This document shows positions 34,299 through 43,413 of a stretch of DNA of 47,279 nucleotides, one piece after another. Origin of the DNA: an uncultured Desulfuromonadales bacterium (GTDB lineage Bacteria > Desulfobacterota > Desulfuromonadia > Geobacterales > Pseudopelobacteraceae); the NCBI GenBank assembly GCA_903868145.1, contig CAIPTY010000103.1:1-47279 (forward strand). Reading direction: 5' to 3'. The first letter of the stretch is position 1. Every line of letters begins with the position of its first letter. Both the position numbers and the translations under genes were made by a program. The notes beneath the pieces are model-generated. The model saw nothing but the letters and a program-made list of their open reading frames with translations. It had not been told where the DNA came from and searched no databases.

Positions 34299-36092
34299 TT
34301 AACCGGTCATGGAAATAACTTCCTCATAGGTGGTCGCCCCCTCAAGCATCTTGCGGATGGAAATCTGGCGCAGGCTTTCCAAACCGTTTTCCCGCGCAGC
34401 AACCAGCAGGTCAGCCATCTCGACGGATCCGGACACCAGTGACTTGATACGATCACTCATGTCCAGCACCTCAAAGATACCGGTTCTCCCTTTGTAGCCT
34501 GTTCCGCGACACTCCTTGCATCCCTCCCCCTCCCATACCGGATGCGACTTCTTCCCGATCTGGAGATAGTCGCGCTCTTCGCGGGTAAGCTCGCGGACCT
34601 TCTTGCAATGGGGGCAGATCTTGCGAACCAGACGCTGGGCAATGATGCCGATCACCGTGGCCGAGATCAAAAATGGCGGTACCCCCAGATCAAGCAGGCG
34701 GATGATGGATGATACGGAGTCGTTGGTGTGCAGGGTGGAAAGCACCAGATGCCCGGTAAGGGCGGCCTGGACGGCATTCTCCGCCGTTTCCCGGTCACGG
34801 ATCTCACCGATCATGATGATGTCGGGGTCCTGGCGCAGGATATTGCGCAGAATTGTGTCAAAACCAACACCGATGGCCTGCTGGACACCGATCTGGTTAA
34901 ACTCCTCCATCACCATTTCGATCGGGTCTTCAACCGTGACGATGTTGACCTCGGGAGACGAAAGGCTGCGAAGGGTTGAATAGAGTGTTGTCGTTTTGCC
35001 GGAACCGGTGGGGCCGGTAACCAGGATAATACCGTTGGGTCGACGGATAAAGGAGTTGTACAGCGCCATCTCACGCGGATAAAAACCCATGCTGTCCAGA
35101 TCCTGCAAGAGGATGTCGGGATCGAAGATTCTGATGACCACCTTTTCGCCAAAGGCAACCGGGACCGTTGATACGCGCAGCTCAATGTCCTTGTTGTTGA
35201 AATTCGTCTTGATGCGTCCATCCTGGGGGCGGCGTTTCTCGGCCAGATCAAGGCGGGAGAGCATCTTGATGCGGGAGACAATCGGTGTGTGAAGCGGCTT
35301 GGGAATCACGTGGATATTATGCATGACACCATCGATGCGGAAGCGGATCAGCCCTTTTTCGCGCTTTGGCTCGATATGGATGTCGCTGGCATGCTGTTCA
35401 AAGGCGTAGTGCAGCAGAAATTCGACTGCAGAAATGACATGCTTGTCATTTCCCTCGATCTCCTGACTCCCCTTCATCTTGAAGAGCTGTTCCAGATTTC
35501 CCAGATCGACCACCGATGACGACTCGGCCTCCGCAGCAACCACCGAAGCGCGGAAACCGTAAAACTCCCGCAGTATCTTGAGGATATCGCTCTTCGAGCT
35601 GAGCACGCGTCTGATCTCGATCTGACGGGCGCTGGCAAGTTCGTTGATGATGGCGTCGTTGAAAGGATCGGCAACGGCAACCGTAATGGCACCCTTGCTT
35701 TCCGCAACTGCAACAATCAGGTTCCTGAGGGCAAAAGGGCGCGGGATGTGTGAGGTGACGATGTCCAGGTCAAGCTTGAGCGGATCAATCTTGAGATAGG
35801 TGAGACCGACCACCGATGAAATGACCTCGGTAATCAGATCTTCAGTCAGAATTTTTCCGGCCGCACCGAACATTTCGAGGTTGAATGAGGCGATGACTTC
35901 GGCGGGGGATGCGATATCAGCGCTTCCCGATTGTGTTCTGCGGGAACCGCCCGATTGATGCAAGGCGTAGAGACGCGCCTCCTGTGCTTTACCGCGAGCC
36001 AGAATTTCGGAGAGCTGCTCCGGGGAGATGACACCCCGCTTCTGAAGCAGTTGGGCACAGTTTTCAAGTGTCAGCTTTTTGGGTTCGCCCAT
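34299..36092 (-). CDS. GspE/PilB-family secretion or pilus assembly ATPase
   Basis: The 597-residue protein (ATG at 36092; an upstream TTG at 36104 is less likely) has a degenerate MshEN/GspE-N1 start (LTLENCAQLLQKRGVISPEQL) and a GspE-N2 domain (LTYLKIDPLKLDLDIVTSHIPRPFA). The motor core follows, with ASDIHIEPKREKGLIRFRID, Walker A GPTGSGKTTT, VTVEDPIE, Walker B DPDIIMIGEIRD and TGHLVLSTLHTND. The tetra-cysteine zinc site (ICPHCKKV, then GCKECRGTGYKGRTGIFE) is typical of PilB/GspE extension motors. No platform, pilin or secretin gene is adjacent, so whether it drives a type II system, a type IVa pilus or an MSHA-like pilus is open. Confidence 0.9.
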   Translation of the reverse strand: MGEPKKLTLENCAQLLQKRGVISPEQLSEILARGKAQEARLYALHQSGGSRRTQSGSADIASPAEVIASFNLEMFGAAGKILTEDLITEVISSVVGLTYLKIDPLKLDLDIVTSHIPRPFALRNLIVAVAESKGAITVAVADPFNDAIINELASARQIEIRRVLSSKSDILKILREFYGFRASVVAAEAESSSVVDLGNLEQLFKMKGSQEIEGNDKHVISAVEFLLHYAFEQHASDIHIEPKREKGLIRFRIDGVMHNIHVIPKPLHTPIVSRIKMLSRLDLAEKRRPQDGRIKTNFNNKDIELRVSTVPVAFGEKVVIRIFDPDILLQDLDSMGFYPREMALYNSFIRRPNGIILVTGPTGSGKTTTLYSTLRSLSSPEVNIVTVEDPIEMVMEEFNQIGVQQAIGVGFDTILRNILRQDPDIIMIGEIRDRETAENAVQAALTGHLVLSTLHTNDSVSSIIRLLDLGVPPFLISATVIGIIAQRLVRKICPHCKKVRELTREERDYLQIGKKSHPVWEGEGCKECRGTGYKGRTGIFEVLDMSDRIKSLVSGSVEMADLLVAARENGLESLRQISIRKMLEGATTYEEVISMTG

Positions 36093-36113
36093 ATCGCCTG
36101 TCAATTCGGGGTA

Positions 36114-36500
36114 TTATTGCTTTCGTGCTGCTGCTGCTTTCTGGGCTTCGATGCGGCGCGCTACCTCTTCGACCACCTGCTCGGCAGTGTATCCCGGCAC
36201 AGCGGGCAATTGGGGATATTCACTCTGATCCGCTCGAACCCGCTGCACGGCAGGCTTGCGACGCGGTGGCGCATCCTGGTAGAGCAGCATGGTTGAGAGG
36301 AAGTTACGGAACAACCGGAAGGCCATATACAGGGCGAACAGTATCGGAACCAGATCGTCCGGCCAGTAATCGAAACTGCGCTGGTTGACCATGGCGCCGC
36401 CCAGAAGCCCCGCTGAAGCTATCAGCAGGCCAAAGGCATTGCCGATCACCCGAAATTCGATATCGCTCGGTATTTTGGTTACCGCTGCTTGAGTGGCCAT
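36114..36500 (-). CDS. Small two-helix membrane protein, function unknown
   Basis: The 128-residue protein has two hydrophobic segments (about 18-38 and 50-72) forming a hairpin, then a Pro/Arg-rich linker and a C-terminal amphipathic Ala/Lys/Glu helix. I recognise no family. It ends 21 bases before the ATPase start on the same strand, so the two are probably co-transcribed, and it may serve that ATPase. The Shine-Dalgarno (AGGA) is distant from the ATG, about 12 bases. Confidence 0.6.
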   Translation of the reverse strand: MATQAAVTKIPSDIEFRVIGNAFGLLIASAGLLGGAMVNQRSFDYWPDDLVPILFALYMAFRLFRNFLSTMLLYQDAPPRRKPAVQRVRADQSEYPQLPAVPGYTAEQVVEEVARRIEAQKAAAARKQ

Positions 36501-36581
36501 GAACGGACGTTTTCCTTAACGAAATTCTTACCGCCTTCGTTTCTTATCTGCAAACCGGGGCATCGACTTGAGCCTTTTCTG

Positions 36582-39500
36582 TCAGCGCCTCTGGATGCGC
36601 CCCATGAACCAGGACAGCAGCCTGTCCATGTAATAGTAGACAACCGGCGTGATATAGAGCGTCAGCAGTTGTGAGACCAGCAGCCCGCCGACAACGGCCA
36701 GACCGAGTCCCCTGCGTGATTCGGCGCCCGCGCCGATGCCGATGGCAATCGGGAGCGTCCCCATCAGCGCCGCCATGGATGTCATCATGATCGGCCGGAA
36801 ACGGACCACACAACCTTCATAGATGGCATCCATCGGTGATTTTCCATCACGGCGCTGGGTCTCCAGGGCAAAGTCAATCATCATTATGGCATTCTTTTTG
36901 ACAATACCGACCAACATGATGATGCCGACGAATGAATACAGATTCAGATCCTTGCCGAAGATCAGCAGGGTAATCAGCGCGCCGAAGCCCGCAGAGGGCA
37001 GACCTGAGAGGATCGTCAGGGGATGGATGTAGCTTTCGTACAGAACCCCGAGCACGATGTAAATCACCAGTATTGCGATAATCAGCAGCAGAGCCAATCC
37101 CTTGGTGGAAGCCTGGTAGACCTGGGCCGTCCCCTGGAATCCGGTCGTTATGGAAGCCGGCAGGCTCTTGGCCTCTTTCTCGATGGCTGCCACCGCATTC
37201 CCCAGGGGCACATCCTGTTTCAGGTTAAAGGAGATGGTTACGGCCGTTATCTGTCCCAGATGGTTGACCGACAGCGGGCCCAAATTGTTTCTGAGCGATC
37301 CCAGAGACGACAGCGGCACCAGTTGTCCGGTGGTAGAACGCACATACAGAAGCCCCAGGGAACTGGGATCAAACTGGTACCGCGGCTCCAGTTCCATAAT
37401 CACCTGGTACTGGTTTGTGGGGGAGAAGATGGTGGAAACCTGCCGCGAGCCGTAGGCCGAGTAGAGCGTATCCTCGATCTGCTGGGCCGTAACCCCCATC
37501 GACGCCGCCCGGTCACGGTCAAGATCCAGATTGACCTGGGGATTTTTGATCTGAAGATCGCTGGTAACGTCCTGAAGCATGGGCATACCGCGCACCTTCA
37601 TTTCAAAGGCGGTCGCCTGCCTGTAGAGTTCCTCCGTATCCGGACTCTGCAGCACAAACTGGTACTGGGCCTTGGCCAGCGTCGCCTCCAGACGGATCGG
37701 CGGCGGGTTCTGCATGAACATCATGATGCCGGGCACGGCCATGACCTTGGGCCGGAGCTTCTGGATGATCTGGTCGGCGTTCAATACCCGATCATGCCTC
37801 GGTTTGAGCTTCATGAACATGAAACCACTGTTGGAGCCGACCCGCGTCCCGCTGGAGCCGACTGACGACATGAAGGCCTCCACATTGGGCTCCTCCAGCA
37901 CGATGTCCATCAGCTTCTTCTGCTGGGCCTTCATCTCCTCGAAGGAAACCCCCTGCGCACCCTCGGTAATGGCAAAAATGGCTCCGATGTCGTCGGCCGG
38001 CAGGAGTCCCATCGGCATCCGAGTGAACAGCCAGACCGTGACCACCGTCAACAGCAGGGTAACCACCACCGTCGTGCGCCGGAACTGAAGAATTCGCGAA
38101 AGTGAGCGTTCATACAGCTTGAGCATGCCGTCAAAAAAGCGCTCCATAAAGTTATACAGTCGGCCATGTCTCTGTTCGGCCACCGGTTTCAGAAAGCGGC
38201 TGCAGAGCATGGGGGTAAGGGTCAGCGATACCACCCCGGAAATCAGGATGGCAAAGGTGATGGTAACGGCAAATTCGTGCAGCATTCTGCCCAGCATTCC
38301 GGCCATGAAAAGCACCGGAATAAAGACCGCCACCAGGGAAATGGTCATGGAGATGATCGTGAAGCCGATCTCTTTCGAGCCACGGTATGAGGCATCCTGC
38401 GGCGATTCACCATGCTCCATGTGTCGCACGATGTTCTCCAGCATGACAATGGCATCGTCAACCACGAAGCCGACCGAGAGGGTCAGCGCCATGAGAGTAA
38501 TGTTGTTGACCGAGAAACCGAGGGCATACATGACCCCGAAGGTGCCGATAATCGAGAGAGGCAGTGCCAGGCTGGGGATAACCGTAGCCGAGAGATTGCG
38601 CAGGAAGAGGAAGATCACCAGAATGACCAGTGCGATCGTCAAGAGCAGGGTAAATTTGACATCCGCCACCGATTCACGGATCGTAACGGTGCGATCGAAC
38701 AGGACATTCAGATCAACGGACCCGGGAAGCTGACTGCGGAAACCGGGCATCTGCCGTTTGATGCTGTCCACAACCTCGATGGTATTCGTGCCCGGTTGGC
38801 GCTGGATTGCCAAAACGATTGCCCGGGTGGAGGCCCCTTTGGTGTTGTACCAGGCAGCAATCTTGTCATTCTCCACACTGTTGGAGACCACGGCAATATC
38901 GGCGAGACGCACCGGAGCACCGCCGCGGTAGGCTACGATCAGCGGTTTGAAGGCGTCGGCATTGTAGAGCTGTCCGGAAGCCTGGATGGTAAAGGCCTGT
39001 TTGGTGCCCTGCAATCCGCCGGTCGGCAGATTTACATTCGCCTTGTCCAGCGCCGCCGCCACCTCATCCAGGCCGATTTTCCTGCTGGCCAGGGCGCTTG
39101 GGTCGAGCTGTACCCGCACCGCAAACTTCTGGGAACCATACACCAGAACCTGCGCCACGCCGTTGATCATGGAGATGCGCGGGGCGATGATGGTGTCTGC
39201 AAACTCGTTTACGTCGGACAACGGCAGGGTTGGCGAACTGAGTGCCAGATAGAGCACCGGCTGATCGGCCGGGTTGACCTTCTGATAGGATGGGGGGGTC
39301 GGCATGTTCTGGGGAAGCTGGCGAGCCGCCTTGGAGATGGCCGCCTGCACATCCTGGGCTGCCGAATCGATGCTTTTTTCCAGGGCAAACTTGAGGGTTA
39401 TGATGGAAATGCCCTGACCGTTGGTAGAGGTCATGGAGTCCAGGCCGGCAATCGTCGAAAACTGGCGTTCCAGTGGCGTGGCAACCGATGAGGCCATGGT

Positions 39501-39671
39501 CTCGGGACTGGCTCCCGGCAGATTGGCGTTCACCTGGATGGTGGGAAAATCGATGCTCGGCAGATCGTTGACCGGGAGCAGACGATAGGCAAACAGGCCG
39601 AAGATCATGACCGCCAGCATGACCAGACTGGTCATGATCGGACGTTTTATGAAAAGTTCGGAAATATTCAT
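36582..39671 (-). CDS. RND-family efflux transporter (HAE1/MdtB-like)
   Basis: The 1029-residue inner-membrane pump has the RND layout: a first helix (MTSLVMLAVMIFGLFAYRLLPVNDLPSIDFPTI), a large periplasmic porter loop, helices 2-6, a second loop and helices 8-12. The proton-relay segment is present in helix 4 (LSVGFVVDDAIVMLENI, two Asp). The sequence style (TPLERQFSTIAGLDSMTSTNGQG) is closest to the MdtB/MdtC/MuxB group. It exports drugs or other amphiphiles with its adaptor, which overlaps its start by four bases (ATGA). No outer-membrane factor gene follows, so the pump must use a TolC-type channel from elsewhere. Confidence 0.95.
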   Translation of the reverse strand: MNISELFIKRPIMTSLVMLAVMIFGLFAYRLLPVNDLPSIDFPTIQVNANLPGASPETMASSVATPLERQFSTIAGLDSMTSTNGQGISIITLKFALEKSIDSAAQDVQAAISKAARQLPQNMPTPPSYQKVNPADQPVLYLALSSPTLPLSDVNEFADTIIAPRISMINGVAQVLVYGSQKFAVRVQLDPSALASRKIGLDEVAAALDKANVNLPTGGLQGTKQAFTIQASGQLYNADAFKPLIVAYRGGAPVRLADIAVVSNSVENDKIAAWYNTKGASTRAIVLAIQRQPGTNTIEVVDSIKRQMPGFRSQLPGSVDLNVLFDRTVTIRESVADVKFTLLLTIALVILVIFLFLRNLSATVIPSLALPLSIIGTFGVMYALGFSVNNITLMALTLSVGFVVDDAIVMLENIVRHMEHGESPQDASYRGSKEIGFTIISMTISLVAVFIPVLFMAGMLGRMLHEFAVTITFAILISGVVSLTLTPMLCSRFLKPVAEQRHGRLYNFMERFFDGMLKLYERSLSRILQFRRTTVVVTLLLTVVTVWLFTRMPMGLLPADDIGAIFAITEGAQGVSFEEMKAQQKKLMDIVLEEPNVEAFMSSVGSSGTRVGSNSGFMFMKLKPRHDRVLNADQIIQKLRPKVMAVPGIMMFMQNPPPIRLEATLAKAQYQFVLQSPDTEELYRQATAFEMKVRGMPMLQDVTSDLQIKNPQVNLDLDRDRAASMGVTAQQIEDTLYSAYGSRQVSTIFSPTNQYQVIMELEPRYQFDPSSLGLLYVRSTTGQLVPLSSLGSLRNNLGPLSVNHLGQITAVTISFNLKQDVPLGNAVAAIEKEAKSLPASITTGFQGTAQVYQASTKGLALLLIIAILVIYIVLGVLYESYIHPLTILSGLPSAGFGALITLLIFGKDLNLYSFVGIIMLVGIVKKNAIMMIDFALETQRRDGKSPMDAIYEGCVVRFRPIMMTSMAALMGTLPIAIGIGAGAESRRGLGLAVVGGLLVSQLLTLYITPVVYYYMDRLLSWFMGRIQRR

Positions 39672-40849
39672 TTTCCGCTGGCTGGTTGCCGGGCGGGAGC
39701 TGACTGAACCGGAGCTTTGGCGTTTGCCGGTTTATCAGGTTTTTTGATCTCCACCTTGCCGCCGGGGACAACCCGCATCTGACCATCGATCACAACCTGT
39801 TCACCCGGTTGGAGTCCGGTTTCGATAACGGTCGTCCCCTGCTCAACGGAGCTGGCGACGACCGGTCGCAGCTCAGCCGTGGCGTCAGCCTTCACCACAA
39901 AAACGAATTGTCCCTTCTGGCCGGTCTGGACAGCCTGACTCGGAACCACCACTGCATTGTTCCTCATGGCCAGGGTGATGGAAAGATTAACGAACTGTCC
40001 GGGCCAGAGCTGTTTCTGGAGATTATCAAAGACCGCCTTGAGGCGAATGGTGCCGGTGGCCGGATCAACCGTATTATCGATAAAGGAGAGCACGCCCTTT
40101 TCCTTCACGCCTGCAATCCCCGGGACCTCGGTCTCTACAATGACCTTGCCGGCCGCCATCTGTTTTTTGATCTCTGCAAGATTTTTTTCCGGGATGGTGA
40201 AGGTGGAACGGATGGGGGTCAGCTTGTTGATGGTGACCAGCGCTGTGTCATTGGTCTTGACGACGTTGCCGCGATCAACCGCGAGTACGCCCAGACGACC
40301 GCTGATCGGAGCACGAAGCGTGCAGTAGGCCAGTTGTTCGCGGGCACTGTCCAGCGAAGCCTGATCCGCAGCCACATCGGCAGCGGCAGATTCGGCCCTG
40401 GTGCGGTATCCCTCCGCCTGCTCCTGGGTAACGATGCCGTCCTTGACCAGTTGCGAATATCGCTCATAATCCTTACGGGCATTGTTCATGATGACCCTGT
40501 CGCGAGCCAGGGTCGCGTCCGCTTTGCGGATGGACGCCAGATAGGTGCGAGGGTCGAGCTGGAACAGCAGCGCTCCTTTCTGCACGTCCTGCCCCTCACG
40601 GAATGCGACTCTGGTCAGCTCGCCACTGATCTGTGTTCTGATAGTGACGCTTTCCGAGGCCTCCATGGTACCAATCGCCTTGATCTGGAGCGGAACATCC
40701 CGTTGTGTCACCGGAGCAGTCACTACCAGAGCCGGTGGGCGGCCCTTCGGCTGTTCGGCTTTTTTGGCACATCCTGTCGCCAGAAGAAAAAGAGTGGCGC
40801 ACATCGCCAATGTCATCCCGCATGCTGCTGTGACTCTGCTCATTGTCAT
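39668..40849 (-). CDS. RND efflux periplasmic adaptor lipoprotein (membrane fusion protein)
   Basis: I set the start at 40849 (393 residues), six bases behind GGAG; the frame is open to 40921. The lipoprotein signal ends LLATGC (Cys27). Then come the barrel-sandwich motif GTMEASESVTIRTQISGELTRVAFREGQDVQKGALLFQLDP, an alpha-hairpin (about 95-160, with RKADATLARDRVIMNNARKDYERY), the returning lipoyl half (TLRAPISGRLGVLAVDRGNVV) and a beta-barrel. The Pro/Ala/Lys-rich tail is disordered. It links the pump at 36.6-39.7 kb to an outer-membrane channel. Confidence 0.93.
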   Translation of the reverse strand: MTMSRVTAACGMTLAMCATLFLLATGCAKKAEQPKGRPPALVVTAPVTQRDVPLQIKAIGTMEASESVTIRTQISGELTRVAFREGQDVQKGALLFQLDPRTYLASIRKADATLARDRVIMNNARKDYERYSQLVKDGIVTQEQAEGYRTRAESAAADVAADQASLDSAREQLAYCTLRAPISGRLGVLAVDRGNVVKTNDTALVTINKLTPIRSTFTIPEKNLAEIKKQMAAGKVIVETEVPGIAGVKEKGVLSFIDNTVDPATGTIRLKAVFDNLQKQLWPGQFVNLSITLAMRNNAVVVPSQAVQTGQKGQFVFVVKADATAELRPVVASSVEQGTTVIETGLQPGEQVVIDGQMRVVPGGKVEIKKPDKPANAKAPVQSAPARQPASGK

Positions 40850-40893
40850 CCGGCTCTCCATCCGAAAAAATGTGCCATTTTCGCAAGCGCTCG

Positions 40894-40921
40894 AATATAT
40901 ACCAACATCACCGTCAGGCAA
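40894..40921 (-). promoter_or_regulatory. Candidate sigma-70 promoter of the RND operon
   Basis: The minus strand has -35 TTGCCT (complement of 40916-40921) and -10 TATATT (complement of 40894-40899, one mismatch), 16 bases apart. They lie between the ferritin-like gene's terminator and the adaptor start. No operator palindrome was evident. Confidence 0.55.
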
Positions 40922-40925
40922 GACA

Positions 40926-40979
40926 AAAATGGCGCAGACAGCAAAGCCCCTCGTTTCCCAGGGGCTTTGCTGTCTGCGC
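40926..40979 (-). terminator. Intrinsic terminator of the ferritin-like gene
   Basis: A perfect 20-base inverted repeat, GCGCAGACAGCAAAGCCCCT (40932-40951) and AGGGGCTTTGCTGTCTGCGC (40960-40979), surrounds an 8-base loop. On the minus strand the stem is followed by CATTTTTGTCT. It starts 20 bases behind the stop of the ferritin-like gene. The unusual length and perfection of the stem are noted as a finding. Confidence 0.85.
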
Positions 40980-40999
40980 GTGCCTGAATCGTTTTTCCC

Positions 41000-41491
41000 T
41001 TACTCCCTGACGTAGGTGTCCATATCGGACTCATGAACCATTCCCATAATCCGTGCGTATTCGGATTCTATCAGCAGATAATGGTTATGGGTCTCTTTGG
41101 CATTCTGCTCATACACCGCCTTTACTGCCGCGTCGTCAACCTTGGCAGCGGTTTCGAGGAGTGTCTCTTCAAGGTTTTTCTCCCGCTCCAAAGCCAGCTC
41201 CATCGCGCGCTGCTCACTGAAATCCTCATCAATCAGACGGGAAATAGACGCCATCCAGCTTGACTCATTGTCGGGGGGGGTATCCAGAAAGGCATCCAGC
41301 GACGGGATGTCTGACCCGGTGTATATCTTGAAAAACTGCCCGGCATGTTCACGCTCTTCCCGTGCCAGAACCTCAAAGGTTTTGCGGGCTTCCGGATTTT
41401 TGAACTGCTGCGCGCCCAGTTGATAAAAGTTCATGGCGTTCTTTTCGGTCTGGATCGAGCGTTTGACCGCTTCCTGAATATCGATGCTCAT
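41000..41491 (-). CDS. Ferritin-like (rubrerythrin-type) diiron domain protein
   Basis: I set the start at 41491 (163 residues; the frame is open to 41665 without a ribosome site) behind GGAGGG. The four-helix bundle has the diiron ligand pairs: Glu in SIQTEKNAMNFYQLG, ExxH in REEREHAGQFF, Glu in ALEREKNLEETLL, and ExxH in AKETHNHYLL. It has no C-terminal rubredoxin domain, so it belongs to the short ferritin-like/rubrerythrin-related group common in anaerobes. Such proteins are linked to peroxide or iron handling; the substrate is not proven. It is divergent from ettA, with both promoters in the gap. Confidence 0.85.
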   Translation of the reverse strand: MSIDIQEAVKRSIQTEKNAMNFYQLGAQQFKNPEARKTFEVLAREEREHAGQFFKIYTGSDIPSLDAFLDTPPDNESSWMASISRLIDEDFSEQRAMELALEREKNLEETLLETAAKVDDAAVKAVYEQNAKETHNHYLLIESEYARIMGMVHESDMDTYVRE

Positions 41492-41559
41492 GCTGAATCT
41501 CCCTCCTGTACGGACTGAATTAAGCGCTGAGTCGATTTTCGAAAACAGACGCTCGCGGG

Positions 41560-41587
41560 ACAATACCATTCGAGTCATTTTTGTCAA
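41560..41587 (-). promoter_or_regulatory. Sigma-70 promoter of the ferritin-like gene
   Basis: The minus strand shows -35 TTGACA (complement of 41582-41587) and -10 TATTGT (complement of 41560-41565) at a spacing of 16 bases, about 70 bases before the gene start. Confidence 0.6.
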
Positions 41588-41621
41588 GTCCGAATACTCC
41601 GCTGCAAATCTGTAAAGACGG

Positions 41622-41649
41622 TTGACAGTATATGCGACAGGCGTGTAAA
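41622..41649 (+). promoter_or_regulatory. Sigma-70 promoter candidate of ettA
   Basis: A perfect -35 TTGACA at 41622-41627 is followed after 16 bases by TGTAAA (41644-41649, four of six). It lies about 35 bases before the ettA start codon, back to back with the ferritin-like gene promoter. Confidence 0.55.
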
Positions 41650-41681
41650 AATGGTGCATCTGCAATCAGGAGGCTTCATCT

Positions 41682-43361
41682 ATGGCAATCGAGCCAAACA
41701 AGATAATCTACAGCATGATGCGGGTCAGCAAATTTTATGACAAAAAACCGGTCATAAAGGACATATCACTCTCGTATTTCTACGGCGCAAAAATCGGCGT
41801 GCTGGGACTGAACGGCTCGGGAAAATCCTCGCTGCTCAGGATCATGGCCGGTGTGGATAAGGATTTTAATGGTCAGGCGGTGCTTTCCCCGGGCTATACG
41901 GTCGGTTTTCTGGAGCAGGAGCCGGTGCTTGATCAGAACAAGACCGTTCGCCAGATTGTGGAGGAGGGCGTGCAGGAGACCGTTGATCTGCTGAACGAGT
42001 TTAACGGCATTACTGACAAGTTTTCCGAGCCGGACGCAGATTTTGAAAAACTCTGCGAGCGCCAGGCCGAACTGCAGGAAAAGCTGGATCATCTCGATGC
42101 CTGGGACCTGGACAGCCGCCTGGAGATGGCCATGGATGCCCTGCGATGCCCGTCGGGAGAATCCACTGCCGCCATTCTTTCCGGCGGCGAGAAACGCCGG
42201 GTGGCACTCTGCCGCCTGTTGCTGAAGAAACCGGACATTCTCCTGCTTGATGAGCCGACCAACCACCTTGACGCCGAGTCGGTGGCCTGGCTGGAGCATC
42301 ACCTCCATACCTATCCCGGCACCGTCATTGCGGTGACCCACGATCGCTACTTCCTGGACAACGTGGCAGGATGGATTCTTGAGCTGGACCGGGGCGAAGG
42401 CATCCCCTGGAAAGGCAACTACTCGTCGTGGCTGGAGCAGAAGCAGGGTCGTCTGGCCGTTGAGGAAAAAACCGCCAGCGAGCGTCAGAAAACCCTTCAG
42501 CGGGAACTGGAATGGATCAGAATGTCTCCCAAGGGGCGCCATGCCAAGGGCAAGGCGCGTATCAGCTCCTATGAGCAATTGCTCGCCCAGGAGAGCGAAA
42601 AGAATGCCAGGGATCTGGAGATATATATTCCGCCCGGCCCCAGACTGGGCGGTGTGGTTGTTGAATTCAATGGCGTCTCCAAGGGGTACGGCGACCGGCT
42701 TCTGTACGAGAACCTTACGTTTAATCTGCCGCCGGGCGGCATCGTGGGAGTCATCGGAGCCAACGGAGCCGGCAAAACGACCCTGTTTCGCCTGATAACC
42801 GGTCAGGAAAAACCGGATGCCGGCAATCTCCGGATCGGAGAGACCGTCGTTCTGGGATATGTGGATCAGTCGCGGGACGCACTCAAGTCGGATCAGACCA
42901 TCTGGGAGGCGGTGTCGGATGGAGCTGATACCATCCAGCTTGGCAGGGTTTCCGTTAATTCGCGCGCCTACGTTGCCCGTTTCAATTTTTCGGGTTCGGA
43001 TCAGCAGAAAAAGCTGGGGATGCTTTCAGGTGGCGAGCGTAACCGGGTTCACCTGGCCAAGATGCTTAAAGAGGGGTCAAATCTGCTGCTGCTGGACGAA
43101 CCGACCAACGATCTGGATGTGAACACCATGCGGGCCCTTGAAGAAGCGCTTGAAAACTTTGCCGGCTGCGCCGTCGTCATCAGCCATGACCGCTGGTTTC
43201 TGGACCGGATTGCCACCCACATTCTGGCGTTCGAAGGCGATTCCAGCGTGGTGTTTTTCGATGGAAACTATTCGGAATATGAGGAAGACCGGAAAAGGCG
43301 TCTGGGTGCGGCAGCCGAACAGCCGCACCGCATCAAATACCGGCAGTTGACGCGCGCCTGA
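41682..43361 (+). CDS. ettA: Energy-dependent translational throttle EttA (ABC-F)
   Basis: The 559-residue ABC-F protein has two ABC modules: Walker A GLNGSGKS (42-49) with LSGGEKRRVALCRLLL and LLLDEPTNHLD, then GANGAGKTT with LSGGERNRVHLAKML and LLLDEPTNDLD. They are joined by the P-site tRNA interaction linker (EEKTASERQKTLQRELEWIRMSPKGRHAKGKARI). The arm insertion after the first Q-loop (NEFNGITDKFSEPDADFEKL) and overall length match EttA. It binds the ribosomal E site and throttles initiation according to ADP/ATP. AGGAGG stands eight bases before the ATG. Confidence 0.95.
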   Translation: MAIEPNKIIYSMMRVSKFYDKKPVIKDISLSYFYGAKIGVLGLNGSGKSSLLRIMAGVDKDFNGQAVLSPGYTVGFLEQEPVLDQNKTVRQIVEEGVQETVDLLNEFNGITDKFSEPDADFEKLCERQAELQEKLDHLDAWDLDSRLEMAMDALRCPSGESTAAILSGGEKRRVALCRLLLKKPDILLLDEPTNHLDAESVAWLEHHLHTYPGTVIAVTHDRYFLDNVAGWILELDRGEGIPWKGNYSSWLEQKQGRLAVEEKTASERQKTLQRELEWIRMSPKGRHAKGKARISSYEQLLAQESEKNARDLEIYIPPGPRLGGVVVEFNGVSKGYGDRLLYENLTFNLPPGGIVGVIGANGAGKTTLFRLITGQEKPDAGNLRIGETVVLGYVDQSRDALKSDQTIWEAVSDGADTIQLGRVSVNSRAYVARFNFSGSDQQKKLGMLSGGERNRVHLAKMLKEGSNLLLLDEPTNDLDVNTMRALEEALENFAGCAVVISHDRWFLDRIATHILAFEGDSSVVFFDGNYSEYEEDRKRRLGAAAEQPHRIKYRQLTRA

Positions 43362-43413
43362 GTGCATTCAATCTCCTGTTCCATAAATCCCGTGACGAAA
43401 GGATAACCCGATC

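Noticed and set aside
36823-39491. Long plus-strand frames opposite the RND pump (up to 359 codons)
   Set aside because: They are shadows of a highly conserved RND gene, with His/Arg/Gln-rich composition and no recognisable motifs.
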